Positions 37,129 to 46,133 are shown, counted from the stretch's first letter. The stretch: DNA of 64,000 nt from Streptococcus orisasini (GCF_001431045.1 NZ_BCLE01000022.1:1-64000), one strand, 5' to 3'. The notes: generated from the sequence alone by a model not told the origin. Numbers and translations are program-made.

Positions 37129-39585
37129 ATGACAGTTCAGCTTTTAACTCAAAAATACACCAATGATGTTCAAAAAAATTCTCAAAAACACTTTGGCTAT
37201 TTAACAGAACGCATGTACAACTACCGTGATAAGGTTCTTGACAAGAAGCCTTACATTGATGCAGAACGTGCCATCCTTGCTACTGAAGCTTATAGAGAAC
37301 ATCAGGAAAAACCAAATGTTCTTAAACGTGCTTACATGCTTAAAAATATCTTGGAAAAAATGTCCCTCTATATTGATGATGAGACCTTGATTGTTGGCAA
37401 CCAAGCTTCCGGTGATAAAGACGCGCCAATCTTTCCTGAATATACCCTTGAATTTGTTTTAAACGAACTGGACCTTTTTGAAAAACGTGATGGGGATGTT
37501 TTCTACATTACAGAAGAAACCAAAAAGCAAATTCGCGAAATTGCTCCTTTCTGGGAAAATAATAATCTGCGTGCTCGAGCAGGTGCTATGCTTCCGGACG
37601 AAGTGCAGGTGTATATGGAAACAGGTTTCTTCGGCATGGAAGGTAAGATGAATTCCGGAGATGCTCACTTGGCTGTCAATTATCAAAAACTGCTTGAACT
37701 GGGGCTCATTGGTTTTGAAAAGCGCACGCGCGAAGCTAAAGCCAATCTTAATTTGACAGATCCAGCCAGCATTGATAAATACCATTTTTACGATTCGATC
37801 TTGATTACAATAGAGGCTGTCAAGACTTATGCAGAGCGTTTTGCAGCTTTGGCAAAAGAAAAGGCAGAAACAGCCAATGCTAAACGCCGTAAAGAACTGC
37901 TTGACATTGCAGCGATTTGTGAACACGTGCCTTACCATCCAGCCAGAACCTTTGCAGAAGCTGTGCAGTCTGTCTGGTTTATCCAATGTATTCTTCAGAT
38001 TGAATCAAATGGTCACTCCCTTTCTTACGGACGTTTTGACCAATATATGTATCCATATATGAAGTCAGATATAGAAGCGGGGCGTGAAACGGAAGAATCA
38101 ATTGTTGAGCGCTTGACCAATCTTTGGATTAAGACACTGACAATTAATAAAGTGCGCAGCCAAGCCCATACCTTCTCATCTGCTGGATCACCGCTTTATC
38201 AAAATGTCACTATCGGCGGTCAGACACGTGATAAAAAAGATGCGGTTAACCCTTTGTCTTTCCTTGTTTTGAAATCAGTTGCCCAAACACATTTGCCACA
38301 GCCTAACTTGACGGTTCGTTACCATGCTGGGCTTGACCCAGACTTCATGAATGAAGCTATTGAAGTAATGAAATTGGGCTTTGGTATGCCAGCCTTTAAC
38401 AATGATGAAATCATCATTCCATCTTTTATCAACAAGGGTGTAACAGAAGAAGATGCTTATGATTATTCAGCAATTGGCTGTGTGGAAACGGCAGTTCCTG
38501 GTAAATGGGGCTATCGCTGTACCGGCATGAGTTATATGAATTTCCCTAAAGTATTGCTCATTACTATGAACAATGGTATTGATCCAGCTTCTGGCAAACG
38601 TTTTGCTCCAGAATTTGGTCACTTTGTCAACATGAAGTCTTATGAAGAACTCAAGACTGCCTGGGATAAGACCCTTCGTTATTTGACGCGGATGAGTGTC
38701 ATTGTAGAAAATAGCATTGACCTAAGTCTTGAACGTGAGGTCCCAGATATTCTTTGTTCAGCTTTGACTGATGATTGTATCGGCCGTGGCAAGCATTTGA
38801 AAGAAGGCGGTGCAGTCTATGACTACATTTCCGGATTGCAAGTTGGTATCGCTAATCTTTCTGACTCTCTGGCTGCTGTTAAGAAATTGGTCTTTGAAGA
38901 AAAACGTTTAACAACGGCTGAACTTTGGGAAGCTCTTCAATCAGATTATGCTGGTGAGCGCGGTGAAGAAATCCGTCAACTGCTTATTAATGAAGCTCCT
39001 AAATACGGTAATGACAATGATTACGCAGACCAATTGGTATGTGATTGCTATGATGTTTATGTTGATGAAATCGCTAAATATCCTAATACACGCTACGGCC
39101 GCGGGCCAATCGGCGGTATCCGTTATTCAGGAACATCTTCTATCTCAGCCAATGTCGGACAGGGTCGTGGGACTTTAGCCACTCCTGATGGCCGTCATGC
39201 CGGAACACCGCTTGCTGAAGGCTGCTCACCATCCCACAATATGGATAAGAATGGTCCGACCTCTGTGCTTAAATCCGTTTCTAAATTACCAACGGATGAA
39301 ATTGTCGGCGGAGTTCTTCTCAATCAGAAAGTAAATCCACAAACCCTAGCAAAAGAAGAGGACAAACAAAAACTTATTGCCCTGCTTCGGACCTTCTTCA
39401 ACCGTCTTCACGGCTATCATATCCAGTATAATGTGGTTTCCCGCGAGACTTTGATTGACGCTCAGAAACATCCTGAAAAACATCGCGATTTGATTGTTCG
39501 TGTTGCAGGTTACTCAGCCTTCTTCAATGTTCTTTCTAAAGCAACTCAAGATGATATTATTGCACGGACAGAACACGCAATTTAA
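37129..39585 (+). CDS. YbiW-like glycyl radical enzyme (predicted 1,5-anhydrohexitol-6-phosphate lyase)
   Basis: This 818-residue enzyme has the glycyl-radical loop VRVAGYSAFF (Gly794) and the active-site AIGCVETAVPGKWGY (Cys451, Glu453). The single Cys followed by Val-Glu marks the dehydratase/lyase branch; pyruvate formate-lyase has two adjacent cysteines. From memory, ESNGHSLSYGRFDQY, GKWGYRCTGMS and DDIIARTEH match E. coli YbiW closely. YbiW opens 1,5-anhydroglucitol-6-phosphate to 1-deoxyfructose-6-phosphate. Start at 37129 (AAAGGAG 6 nt upstream). Usually named pflD or pyruvate formate-lyase 2. It requires the activase at 32083. Confidence 0.85.
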   Translation: MTVQLLTQKYTNDVQKNSQKHFGYLTERMYNYRDKVLDKKPYIDAERAILATEAYREHQEKPNVLKRAYMLKNILEKMSLYIDDETLIVGNQASGDKDAPIFPEYTLEFVLNELDLFEKRDGDVFYITEETKKQIREIAPFWENNNLRARAGAMLPDEVQVYMETGFFGMEGKMNSGDAHLAVNYQKLLELGLIGFEKRTREAKANLNLTDPASIDKYHFYDSILITIEAVKTYAERFAALAKEKAETANAKRRKELLDIAAICEHVPYHPARTFAEAVQSVWFIQCILQIESNGHSLSYGRFDQYMYPYMKSDIEAGRETEESIVERLTNLWIKTLTINKVRSQAHTFSSAGSPLYQNVTIGGQTRDKKDAVNPLSFLVLKSVAQTHLPQPNLTVRYHAGLDPDFMNEAIEVMKLGFGMPAFNNDEIIIPSFINKGVTEEDAYDYSAIGCVETAVPGKWGYRCTGMSYMNFPKVLLITMNNGIDPASGKRFAPEFGHFVNMKSYEELKTAWDKTLRYLTRMSVIVENSIDLSLEREVPDILCSALTDDCIGRGKHLKEGGAVYDYISGLQVGIANLSDSLAAVKKLVFEEKRLTTAELWEALQSDYAGERGEEIRQLLINEAPKYGNDNDYADQLVCDCYDVYVDEIAKYPNTRYGRGPIGGIRYSGTSSISANVGQGRGTLATPDGRHAGTPLAEGCSPSHNMDKNGPTSVLKSVSKLPTDEIVGGVLLNQKVNPQTLAKEEDKQKLIALLRTFFNRLHGYHIQYNVVSRETLIDAQKHPEKHRDLIVRVAGYSAFFNVLSKATQDDIIARTEHAI

Positions 39586-39603
39586 GAAAAAGAGGAAAAG
39601 AAA

Positions 39604-40272
39604 ATGGAATTTATGCTTGACACACTCAACTTAGAGGAGATTAAAAAATGGGCTGCCATCTTACCATTAGCCGGTGTGACATCCAACCCATCTATCGCTA
39701 AAAAAGAAGGGGAGATTGACTTTTTCGAGCAGATGAAAAAGGTTCGTGCTATTATTGGTGAAGAACCAAGTCTTCACGCTCAAGTTGTTGCAGAAGATGT
39801 GGAAGGTATCATCAAAGATGCTCATAAACTTCGAGATACACTTGGAGGCAATCTCTATATTAAAATACCCGTTTCTCCAGAAGGTCTGACCGCTATTAAG
39901 CAGCTTAAAAAAGAAGGTTTTCAAATTACGGCAACGGCTATTTATACCGTTTTTCAAGGCCTTTTGGCCATTGAAGCTGGTGCAGATTATTTAGCACCTT
40001 ATTACAATCGTATGGAAAATCTCAATACAGATCCTGTTGAGGTGATTAGTCAGCTTGCTCAGGCTATTGAGCGTAAGCAAGCTCCTACAAAAATTTTAGC
40101 AGCAAGCTTTAAAAATGTTTCTCAAATGACCAAAGCTCTAGCTGCCGGTGCCCAGGCTGTCACCGCTGGAGCAGACATCTTTGCTGCTGGCTTTGCCAAT
40201 CCGTCTATTCAAAAGGCAGTTGATGATTTTGCTGCCGATTGGGAAAGCACTCAAGGACGTTCAACTATATAA
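39604..40272 (+). CDS. fsa: Fructose-6-phosphate aldolase (FSA/MipB)
   Basis: A small transaldolase-family aldolase that cleaves fructose-6-phosphate or its 1-deoxy analogue to glyceraldehyde-3-phosphate plus a three-carbon ketone. The 222-residue protein has the Schiff-base lysine in [12 protein letters not shown] (Lys87), the [13 protein letters not shown] start and the C-terminal [12 protein letters not shown]. It lies 18 bp after the glycyl-radical enzyme, so they share a transcript. In E. coli FsaA/B do this step in anhydroglycolysis. Called mipB in S. mutans. Confidence 0.92.
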   Translation: MEFMLDTLNLEEIKKWAAILPLAGVTSNPSIAKKEGEIDFFEQMKKVRAIIGEEPSLHAQVVAEDVEGIIKDAHKLRDTLGGNLYIKIPVSPEGLTAIKQLKKEGFQITATAIYTVFQGLLAIEAGADYLAPYYNRMENLNTDPVEVISQLAQAIERKQAPTKILAASFKNVSQMTKALAAGAQAVTAGADIFAAGFANPSIQKAVDDFAADWESTQGRSTI

Positions 40273-40308
40273 TATTTAAAAATTTTCAAGATGAAAGGAG
40301 ATCTTACA

Positions 40309-41400
40309 ATGAGAATTTTTGCCAGTCCTTCCCGCTATATTCAGGGAGAAAACGCCTTATTTAATAATCCAAAATCTATTATCAATTTAGGTAATCGCCC
40401 TATCCTACTTTCTGATGAGACTGTTTATCAGATTATTGGGCAGCAGTTCGAAACCTATCTTAATCAAGAAGGCCTGCTTGTAAAATATGTTCCTTTTAAT
40501 GGAGAAGCTTCGACAAAAGAAATTGATCGAGTTGTCGCAATTGCAAAGGAAAATGAGAATGATTTGATTATCGGCCTTGGTGGAGGAAAGACGATTGACA
40601 GTGCCAAGGCAATTGCAGATATTCTTGAAATACCTGTTGTCATCGCTCCGACCGTAGCTTCCACAGATGCTCCAACTTCAGCCTTATCAGTTATTTACAC
40701 AGAAGAAGGAGCGTTTGAAAAATATATCTTTTATTCCAAAAATCCTGATTTAGTTTTAGTAGATACGGCTGTTATCAGCAAGGCACCCGTACGATTGTTG
40801 GCTTCAGGAATTGCTGATGGCTTGGCAACCTGGGTAGAAGCAAGAGCCGTACTCCAAAAAAATGGTCAGACCATGGCTGGTGCCGGACAAAGTTTAGCCA
40901 GTCTTGCGATTGCTAGATCTTGTGAAGAAACTTTATTCGCTGATGGTTTGCAGGCCATATCGGCTTGTAAAGCCAAAGTAGTGACTAAGGCTCTTGAGAA
41001 TGTCATTGAAGCCAATACTTTATTAAGTGGCTTGGGATTTGAAAGCGGAGGCTTGGCTGCTGCTCATGCCATTCACAATGGATTTACGGCTCTAGAAGGA
41101 GATATTCATCATCTAACACATGGTGAAAAAGTTGCTTACGGAACATTGACCCAGCTTTTCCTTGAAAACCGTCCAAAAGAAGAAATTGACAAATATATTC
41201 ATTTCTATAGAGCTATTGGAATGCCAACCACTTTAGCAGAAATACACTTAGAAAATGCTGATTATTCTGAACTTCTAAAGGTCGGCAAACAGGCTACCAT
41301 TGAAGGTGAAACAATCCATCAAATGCCATTTGAAATTAGTGCCAGTGATGTTGCCCATGCACTTTTAGCAGTCGATCAGTACAGTAAGTCGCTGAAATAA
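40309..41400 (+). CDS. gldA: Glycerol dehydrogenase family protein
   Basis: This 363-residue iron-containing alcohol dehydrogenase family member is NAD-dependent, with GLGGGKTIDSAKAIA (nucleotide site, about residues 90-104) and metal-binding histidines in AAAHAIHNGF and HHLTHGEK. It acts on glycerol/dihydroxyacetone or on hydroxyacetone/1,2-propanediol. After FSA it would reduce hydroxyacetone to propanediol and regenerate NAD. The start at 40309 has AAGGAG about 9 nt upstream; an ATG at 40291 has no site. Confidence 0.92.
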   Translation: MRIFASPSRYIQGENALFNNPKSIINLGNRPILLSDETVYQIIGQQFETYLNQEGLLVKYVPFNGEASTKEIDRVVAIAKENENDLIIGLGGGKTIDSAKAIADILEIPVVIAPTVASTDAPTSALSVIYTEEGAFEKYIFYSKNPDLVLVDTAVISKAPVRLLASGIADGLATWVEARAVLQKNGQTMAGAGQSLASLAIARSCEETLFADGLQAISACKAKVVTKALENVIEANTLLSGLGFESGGLAAAHAIHNGFTALEGDIHHLTHGEKVAYGTLTQLFLENRPKEEIDKYIHFYRAIGMPTTLAEIHLENADYSELLKVGKQATIEGETIHQMPFEISASDVAHALLAVDQYSKSLK

Positions 41401-41465
41401 AAAGCAGTAAAAGTTAGTGAAGCATTCCTAATGAATCAGGAATGAAAATCAAAAAATATTAAAAG

Positions 41466-41507
41466 ACAGTCTGATTTTTTGAACACCAAAGGATCAGGCT
41501 GTTTTGT
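41466..41507 (+). terminator. gldA terminator
   Basis: ACAGTCTGAT (41466-41475) pairs with ATCAGGCTGT (41493-41502), one G-U, followed by TTTGTG. It closes the enzyme operon. Confidence 0.6.
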
Positions 41508-41543
41508 GTTTGAAAGGATAGTTCAGAAGGCTGAGACAAGACC

Positions 41544-41600
41544 AAAAAACCTCTTATCACATTTGAGCAAATTTAAATCTTTGCAAAGTGCGATAAGAGG
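41544..41600 (-). terminator. cysK terminator
   Basis: On the minus strand CCTCTTATC and GATAAGAGG (41592-41600, 41550-41558) enclose further pairing and are followed by TTTTTT. Confidence 0.8.
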
Positions 41601-41665
41601 AATTTATATTTTTCAAATCAAATTTTTGTTCAGCTTTGAAAGCTGCTAGAAGATGAAGCTATATT

Positions 41666-42592
41666 TTAGTCAAATTCATAAAGCGCGGTTGAAAGATAAC
41701 GTTCGCCATTATCCGGTGCAATAGCCAGAACTTTTTTACCTTTACCGAGTTTTTTAGCTACCTCAATAGCTGCCCAAACTGCAGCTGAAGCAGAAATACC
41801 TAACAAGAAGCCTTCTTTACCGCCGAAATTACGGCCAGTTGCTAAAGCATCATCAGATTTAACCCGAATAATTTCATCGTAGGAATGAGTATCGAGTGCT
41901 ACTGGGATGAAACCAGTTGAGATTCCCTGAATCTTATGAGGACCAGGTTTATCACCGGAAAGAACGGCCGACTCGTCTGCTTCCAGACCATAAATTTTGA
42001 TATCAGGATTATCTTTTTTAAGAACACGTGAAACCCCAGTGATTGTACCGCCAGTACCGATACCAGCTACAAATGCATCTAGTCCGTGTGATCCGAAAGC
42101 CTCCAAGATTTCTGGACCAGTTGTCAATTCATGAATCTTTGGATTAGCCGGATTGTCAAATTGAAGGGGTACCCAGCCACCAACTTCTTTAGCAATTTCA
42201 TGAGCCTTGTCAATAGCTCCCTTGGTTCCTTCACTTCCTGGAGTTAAGATGAGCTTTGCTCCGTAAGCTTGGATAATTTTACGGCGTTCAACACTCATCG
42301 TTTCAGGCATGGTAATGATGACCTTGTAGCCTTTGGCTACGCCTACCCAGGAAAGTCCAATACCTGTATTACCGCTGGTTGGCTCAACAATAGTGTCTCC
42401 AGGCTTTATGATTCCACGTTTCTCAGCATCCTCAATCATGCTCAGAGCAATACGGTCTTTAACTGAAGAACCGGGATTAAAGGCTTCAAGCTTAAGATAA
42501 ACATCAGCTGCACCTTCAGGAACAACATTATTGAGTTTAACAATAGGAGTATTGCCGATTAGTTCAGTAATGTTATCGTAAATTTTTACCAT
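41666..42592 (-). CDS. cysK: Cysteine synthase (O-acetylserine thiol-lyase)
   Basis: This PLP enzyme makes cysteine from O-acetylserine and sulfide. The 308-residue protein has the PLP lysine in [11 protein letters not shown] (Lys45), TSGNTG for substrate binding (about 73-78), the phosphate-binding GTGGTITG and the C-terminal [11 protein letters not shown]. It has a strong promoter preceded by a long palindrome shared with tcyA, so synthesis and cystine import appear co-regulated. Confidence 0.95.
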   Translation of the reverse strand: MVKIYDNITELIGNTPIVKLNNVVPEGAADVYLKLEAFNPGSSVKDRIALSMIEDAEKRGIIKPGDTIVEPTSGNTGIGLSWVGVAKGYKVIITMPETMSVERRKIIQAYGAKLILTPGSEGTKGAIDKAHEIAKEVGGWVPLQFDNPANPKIHELTTGPEILEAFGSHGLDAFVAGIGTGGTITGVSRVLKKDNPDIKIYGLEADESAVLSGDKPGPHKIQGISTGFIPVALDTHSYDEIIRVKSDDALATGRNFGGKEGFLLGISASAAVWAAIEVAKKLGKGKKVLAIAPDNGERYLSTALYEFD

Positions 42593-42625
42593 AATAAATA
42601 TACCTCACAAAGTTTAATTGTTTCC

Positions 42626-42654
42626 AGTATAGGCTGAAAGGCAGGCTTTGTAAA
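42626..42654 (-). promoter_or_regulatory. cysK promoter
   Basis: On the minus strand TTTACA (42649-42654), a 17-bp spacer and TATACT (42626-42631) precede the cysK ATG by 33 bp. Confidence 0.75.
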
Positions 42655-42661
42655 ATATAAA

Positions 42662-42684
42662 TTATTTATCACGGTGATAAATAA
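42662..42684 (-). promoter_or_regulatory. cysK upstream palindrome (cysteine regulator site)
   Basis: A perfect inverted repeat with 11-bp arms and a single central base has the core TATCACGGTGATA (42667-42679). Its edge is 7 bp upstream of the -35, where a LysR-type activator would bind. The core matches 131-143 before tcyA except at the centre. It also lies right after the yigZ stop but has no T-run typical of a terminator. Confidence 0.65.
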
Positions 42685-42685
42685 A

Positions 42686-43330
42686 TCATATCACAGGAAT
42701 TTCAACGATTTGACTACCATGAATGCGGCTGCTGATTTTTCCCTGATAAAAATCACTCAGACTATTTAACGTTTTATCAATATCTTTTTCATCAACATAA
42801 ATAGTAGTTGTTACCTTGACTGCAAAATCGGTATTGTATTCTTGCAGTCCATGCTCTTTTAAAAAATTGGTCAGATTTTGATATTGAGGATAGGTCAGCA
42901 CAAGTTCAAGTCCAGTTTGTTCCTTGACTTCAACTATTCCAAGTGTTTTGAGAGCATTTGCCACGCTTCCTGAATAAGCACGGATAAGGCCGCCAGCTCC
43001 TAATTTGATGCCGCCGAAATAACGGGTGACAACAACTGCAAGATTGGTCAAGTTGTTTTTTTCGAGAACGCTCAACATAGGAACTCCCGCTGTACCGCTG
43101 GGTTCTCCGTCGTCGCTGGAGCGCTTGATGTTGCTGTCTTCTCCGATAATCATAGCAGAGCAGGAATGGTTAGCTTTATAGTGCTCTTTTTTTATTTGAG
43201 CTATGAAATCGCGTCCCTCTTCTTCGGTCTGAATTCTTTTGGCCTGACAGATAAATCGCGATTTTTTAATAATCTCTTCTGTGCTGCCGTTTTTAGCAAT
43301 GGTACGATAGTTCATAAAAAAAGTGTACAC
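42686..43330 (-). CDS. YigZ/IMPACT family protein
   Basis: This 214-residue protein has the IMPACT/UPF0029 N-terminal domain (about 15-125; SRFICQAKRIQT, DDGEPSGTAGVPML, TRYFGGIKLGAGGLIRAY) and a C-terminal DUF1949 ferredoxin-like domain (about 138-195). The YigZ/YvyE family is linked to translation control but the activity is unclear. It is divergent from comFA, with 57 bp between the starts; the same neighbourhood occurs in other streptococci. Confidence 0.88.
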   Translation of the reverse strand: MYTFFMNYRTIAKNGSTEEIIKKSRFICQAKRIQTEEEGRDFIAQIKKEHYKANHSCSAMIIGEDSNIKRSSDDGEPSGTAGVPMLSVLEKNNLTNLAVVVTRYFGGIKLGAGGLIRAYSGSVANALKTLGIVEVKEQTGLELVLTYPQYQNLTNFLKEHGLQEYNTDFAVKVTTTIYVDEKDIDKTLNSLSDFYQGKISSRIHGSQIVEIPVI

Positions 43331-43369
43331 ATTTTTTTGAAAAGCTGCAAGTCAATTTTTGTAATTCTC

Positions 43370-43377
43370 CACGAATA
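43370..43377 (+). promoter_or_regulatory. Competence (SigX/ComX) box of comFA
   Basis: CACGAATA matches the streptococcal com box TACGAATA at 7 of 8 bases and has a T-rich stretch upstream. It ends only 10 bp before the comFA ATG. Confidence 0.7.
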
Positions 43378-43387
43378 ATAAAAGTAG

Positions 43388-44689
43388 ATGGAAGATTTGA
43401 AAAATTACTACGGGCGCTTATGGACAGAGAGCCAGTTAGATGATGGTCTGAAAAAATATGCTCAAACTATGCCAGCTATGACAGAGAAATTTCCTTATTT
43501 TATCTGCAATCGTTGCGGCAGCAAAAACAGCTCTGAAAACACCTTGCCTGACGGTTCTATTTATTGTCGGGGCTGCCTGGTCTTTGGTCGCATCAGCAGT
43601 CAAGAAAAGCTGTTTTACTTTGAGCAGCAGGCATTCCCTAAAATTCAGGCCTTGAGTTGGCAGGGGCAGCTGACAGCTCTTCAGCAGGAAGTCTCAGATA
43701 GTCTTAGAAAGGCTGTCAAACAGAAAGAAAATATACTTGTTCATGCCGTTACTGGTGCCGGAAAGACAGAAATAGTTTATGGAACGCTGGCTGATACACT
43801 TGAAGAAGGAAAGGCAGCAGCCTTGGTCAGCCCTCGGGTTGATGTTTGCTTGGAGCTGTATAAACGTTTAAGCCGTGATTTTTCTTGCCCTATCAGCTTG
43901 CTGCATGCTCAATCAGAAGCTTATGAACGCAGTCCCTTAGTGATTGCAACTACTCACCAGCTTTTAAGATTTTATCAGGCCTTTGATCTCTTAATTGTGG
44001 ATGAAGTTGATGCTTTTCCTTTTGCTGATAATAAAATGCTGCAGTGTGCTTTAGAGCGATGTCTTAAACCTGATGGTGTCAAGGTGTATTTAACAGCCAC
44101 TTCAACAGCTAAGCTGGACAGACAGATCAAGCAGGGCCAGCTGAAAAAATTGCACCTAGCCAGACGTTTTCACGCAAATCCCTTAGTGGTTCCCAAAACG
44201 ATTTGGTTGGCTTTTTCTTTGGAAAAATTAGGCCGGCAAAAATTGCCTGTTCGTTTTTTAAGCTATGTTCGAAAGCAGCGGCAGAGCCGCTTTCCTCTGC
44301 TGATTTTCTTTCCGCATATCGAATTGGGGGCACTTTTTACAGAGTCTCTGAAAAAATATTTTCCGGACGAATCCATTGATTTTGTTTCCAGTTTAAGTCC
44401 GGATCGCTTAGAAAAGGTAGACAAATTTAGAAAAGAACAGATTCAAATTTTGGTGTCAACAACTATTTTAGAAAGAGGCGTCACCTTTCCAAATATTGAT
44501 GTTTTTGTAATGATGGCGAACCACCGTTTATTTACTAAGACAGCCTTGATACAAATTGCCGGTCGGGTTGGACGCTCAGCAGATCGACCGACAGGAACCT
44601 TGATTTTCTTCCATAATGGTCTTAACAAGGCAATAAAAAAGGCAATCTTAGAAATTAAGGAAATGAATCAAAAGGGAGGTTTTGTATGA
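43388..44689 (+). CDS. comFA: Competence DNA translocase ComFA
   Basis: A late-competence DEAD-box ATPase thought to drive single-stranded DNA through the ComEC channel. The 433-residue protein has a four-cysteine zinc motif (CNRCGS...CRGC, about residues 40-63), Walker A GAGKTE (about 127-132), DEVD in place of DEAD, and the C-terminal helicase motif QIAGRVGRSADRP. It overlaps comFC by 4 bp. The com box 10 bp upstream predicts expression only in competence. Confidence 0.93.
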   Translation: MEDLKNYYGRLWTESQLDDGLKKYAQTMPAMTEKFPYFICNRCGSKNSSENTLPDGSIYCRGCLVFGRISSQEKLFYFEQQAFPKIQALSWQGQLTALQQEVSDSLRKAVKQKENILVHAVTGAGKTEIVYGTLADTLEEGKAAALVSPRVDVCLELYKRLSRDFSCPISLLHAQSEAYERSPLVIATTHQLLRFYQAFDLLIVDEVDAFPFADNKMLQCALERCLKPDGVKVYLTATSTAKLDRQIKQGQLKKLHLARRFHANPLVVPKTIWLAFSLEKLGRQKLPVRFLSYVRKQRQSRFPLLIFFPHIELGALFTESLKKYFPDESIDFVSSLSPDRLEKVDKFRKEQIQILVSTTILERGVTFPNIDVFVMMANHRLFTKTALIQIAGRVGRSADRPTGTLIFFHNGLNKAIKKAILEIKEMNQKGGFV

Positions 44690-45348
44690 AGTGTTTGCTA
44701 TGTCAGTCGCCTTTTGAAAACAGCTTGAACTTTTCTTCTGTCTTTTTCTTAAGCGCTTCAGAAGAAGTCGTTTGTCTCACTTGTTTTTCTAACTTTCAGG
44801 CTATTTCAGAGAATCATTGTCCTACTTGTTATAAGAATAATGTTAAGGGACAGTGTCAGGACTGTCTTCATTGGCAAAGTCAGGGGCAGAAAGTTAATCA
44901 CAGAGCTCTTTTTTCTTATAATCAAGCGATGAAGGATTATTTCAGCAGCTATAAGTTCCAAGGAGACTATCTTTTAAGAAAAGTCTTTGCCAAATCTATC
45001 AAAAAAGCATTGAAAAGCTACCGTGATTATACTTTGGTTCCTATCCCGCTTAGCTGTTCGAGCTTGAGCAGTCGCGGCTTTAATCAGGTGAAGGCTTTTT
45101 TAGACGAAGCAAAACTGCCCTATAGAGACTTGTTAGGAAAAAATGATGCTGTTAAACAGTCCAGTAAAACACGGCAGGAGCGTTTGGCCAGTCAGCAGTT
45201 TTTTTATATAAGGGCTAATGAAGAGCTGCCTGCTAAGGTTGTATTAGTTGATGATATCTACACTACGGGTGCCACTATTCAGCTAGCCAGTCAGTTGTTA
45301 CATGAAAACGGTGTGAAAACAGTGATATCTTTTTCTTTGGCAAGGTGA
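44686..45348 (+). CDS. comFC: Competence protein ComFC
   Basis: This 220-residue phosphoribosyltransferase-fold protein is needed for transformation and interacts with ComFA and DprA in pneumococcus. N-terminal zinc-finger cysteines (CLLC, CLTC, CPTC, CQDC within residues 3-64) precede a PRTase motif VVLVDDIYTTGATI (about 184-197). Coupled to comFA through ATGA with AGGGAGG upstream. Confidence 0.92.
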   Translation: MKCLLCQSPFENSLNFSSVFFLSASEEVVCLTCFSNFQAISENHCPTCYKNNVKGQCQDCLHWQSQGQKVNHRALFSYNQAMKDYFSSYKFQGDYLLRKVFAKSIKKALKSYRDYTLVPIPLSCSSLSSRGFNQVKAFLDEAKLPYRDLLGKNDAVKQSSKTRQERLASQQFFYIRANEELPAKVVLVDDIYTTGATIQLASQLLHENGVKTVISFSLAR

Positions 45349-45357
45349 TAAAAATGC

Positions 45358-45385
45358 TTGCAAATTTTCATGAAAGCGATATAAT
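45358..45385 (+). promoter_or_regulatory. hpf promoter with cre-like site over the -10
   Basis: TTGCAA (45358-45363), 16 bp and TATAAT (45380-45385) lie about 48 bp before the hpf ATG. TGAAAGCGATATAA (45371-45384) matches 13 of 14 positions of the cre consensus and overlaps the -10, predicting CcpA repression on rich sugar. Confidence 0.6.
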
Positions 45386-45432
45386 AATAATGAAGAAAGC
45401 GCTTATTTTGAGCGTAAGAAAAGAGGTAGCTT

Positions 45433-45981
45433 ATGATTAAATATAGTATTCGTGGCGAGAACATTGAAGTAACAGATGCGATTCGCAACTATGTTGAGTC
45501 TAAACTCAAGAAAATCGAAAAGTATTTTAATGCTGATCAAGAATTAGATGCACGTATCAATTTAAAAGTATATCGCGAAAAAACGGCTAAGGTTGAAGTT
45601 ACTATTCCGCTTGATTCAGTTACTCTTCGTGCTGAAGATGTTTCTCAAGACATGTACGGTTCAACTGATTTAGTTGTTGATAAAATTGAACGTCAAATTC
45701 GCAAGAATAAGACAAAAATTGCTAAAAAACATCGGGAAAAGAAACCGACATCTCACGTCTTTACAACTGAATTTGAGGCAGAAGAAATTGAAGAAACACC
45801 AGCAGTAAAAGTTGTGAGAACAAAAAATATCACATTAAAACCAATGGATATTGAAGAAGCTCGTTTGCAGATGGATCTTCTGGGACATGACTTCTTTATT
45901 TATACAGATGCTAATGACAATACAACTAATGTACTCTATCGTCGTGAAGATGGTAATTTAGGAGTCATTGAAGCCAAATAA
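45433..45981 (+). CDS. hpf: Ribosome hibernation promoting factor, long form
   Basis: It dimerises ribosomes into inactive 100S particles in stationary phase. The 182-residue protein has the HPF/YfiA ribosome-binding domain (1-100; MIKYSIRGENIEVTDAIRNYVE region) and the C-terminal dimerisation domain (about 125-180; KNITLKPMDIEEARLQMDLLGHDFF region). Long HPF is the Firmicute type. AGAGGT lies before the ATG; the promoter carries a cre-like site. Confidence 0.95.
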   Translation: MIKYSIRGENIEVTDAIRNYVESKLKKIEKYFNADQELDARINLKVYREKTAKVEVTIPLDSVTLRAEDVSQDMYGSTDLVVDKIERQIRKNKTKIAKKHREKKPTSHVFTTEFEAEEIEETPAVKVVRTKNITLKPMDIEEARLQMDLLGHDFFIYTDANDNTTNVLYRREDGNLGVIEAK

Positions 45982-46070
45982 AACATGAAAAAAATTTGAG
46001 ACAAATGTAATCGTATCTCAAAAAGTTAGCTCATTGTTAGCTGCAGTGAGTGACTTATCTCAATATTTGT

Positions 46071-46106
46071 AGAGAACCAGCTCATTTCAGCTTGGTTCTC
46101 TTTTTT
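46071..46106 (+). terminator. hpf distal terminator 1
   Basis: AGAGAACCAGCT pairs with AGCTTGGTTCTCT, followed by TTTTTT. Confidence 0.75.
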
Positions 46107-46107
46107 A

Positions 46108-46133
46108 GGGGACAATAATTGTTCCCCTTTTTT
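46108..46133 (+). terminator. hpf distal terminator 2
   Basis: GGGGACAAT pairs with ATTGTTCCCC (one bulge), followed by TTTTTT. It stands directly after terminator 1, insulating the next locus. Confidence 0.75.

Noticed and set aside
37459-37986. 175-codon minus-strand frame inside the glycyl radical enzyme gene
   Set aside because: No ribosome site, unusual composition and full overlap with a well-supported gene; a shadow frame.
37129-39585. Annotation as pyruvate formate-lyase
   Set aside because: The adjacent Cys-Cys pair of formate-lyases is absent; the active site reads GCVE as in the dehydratase/lyase branch.
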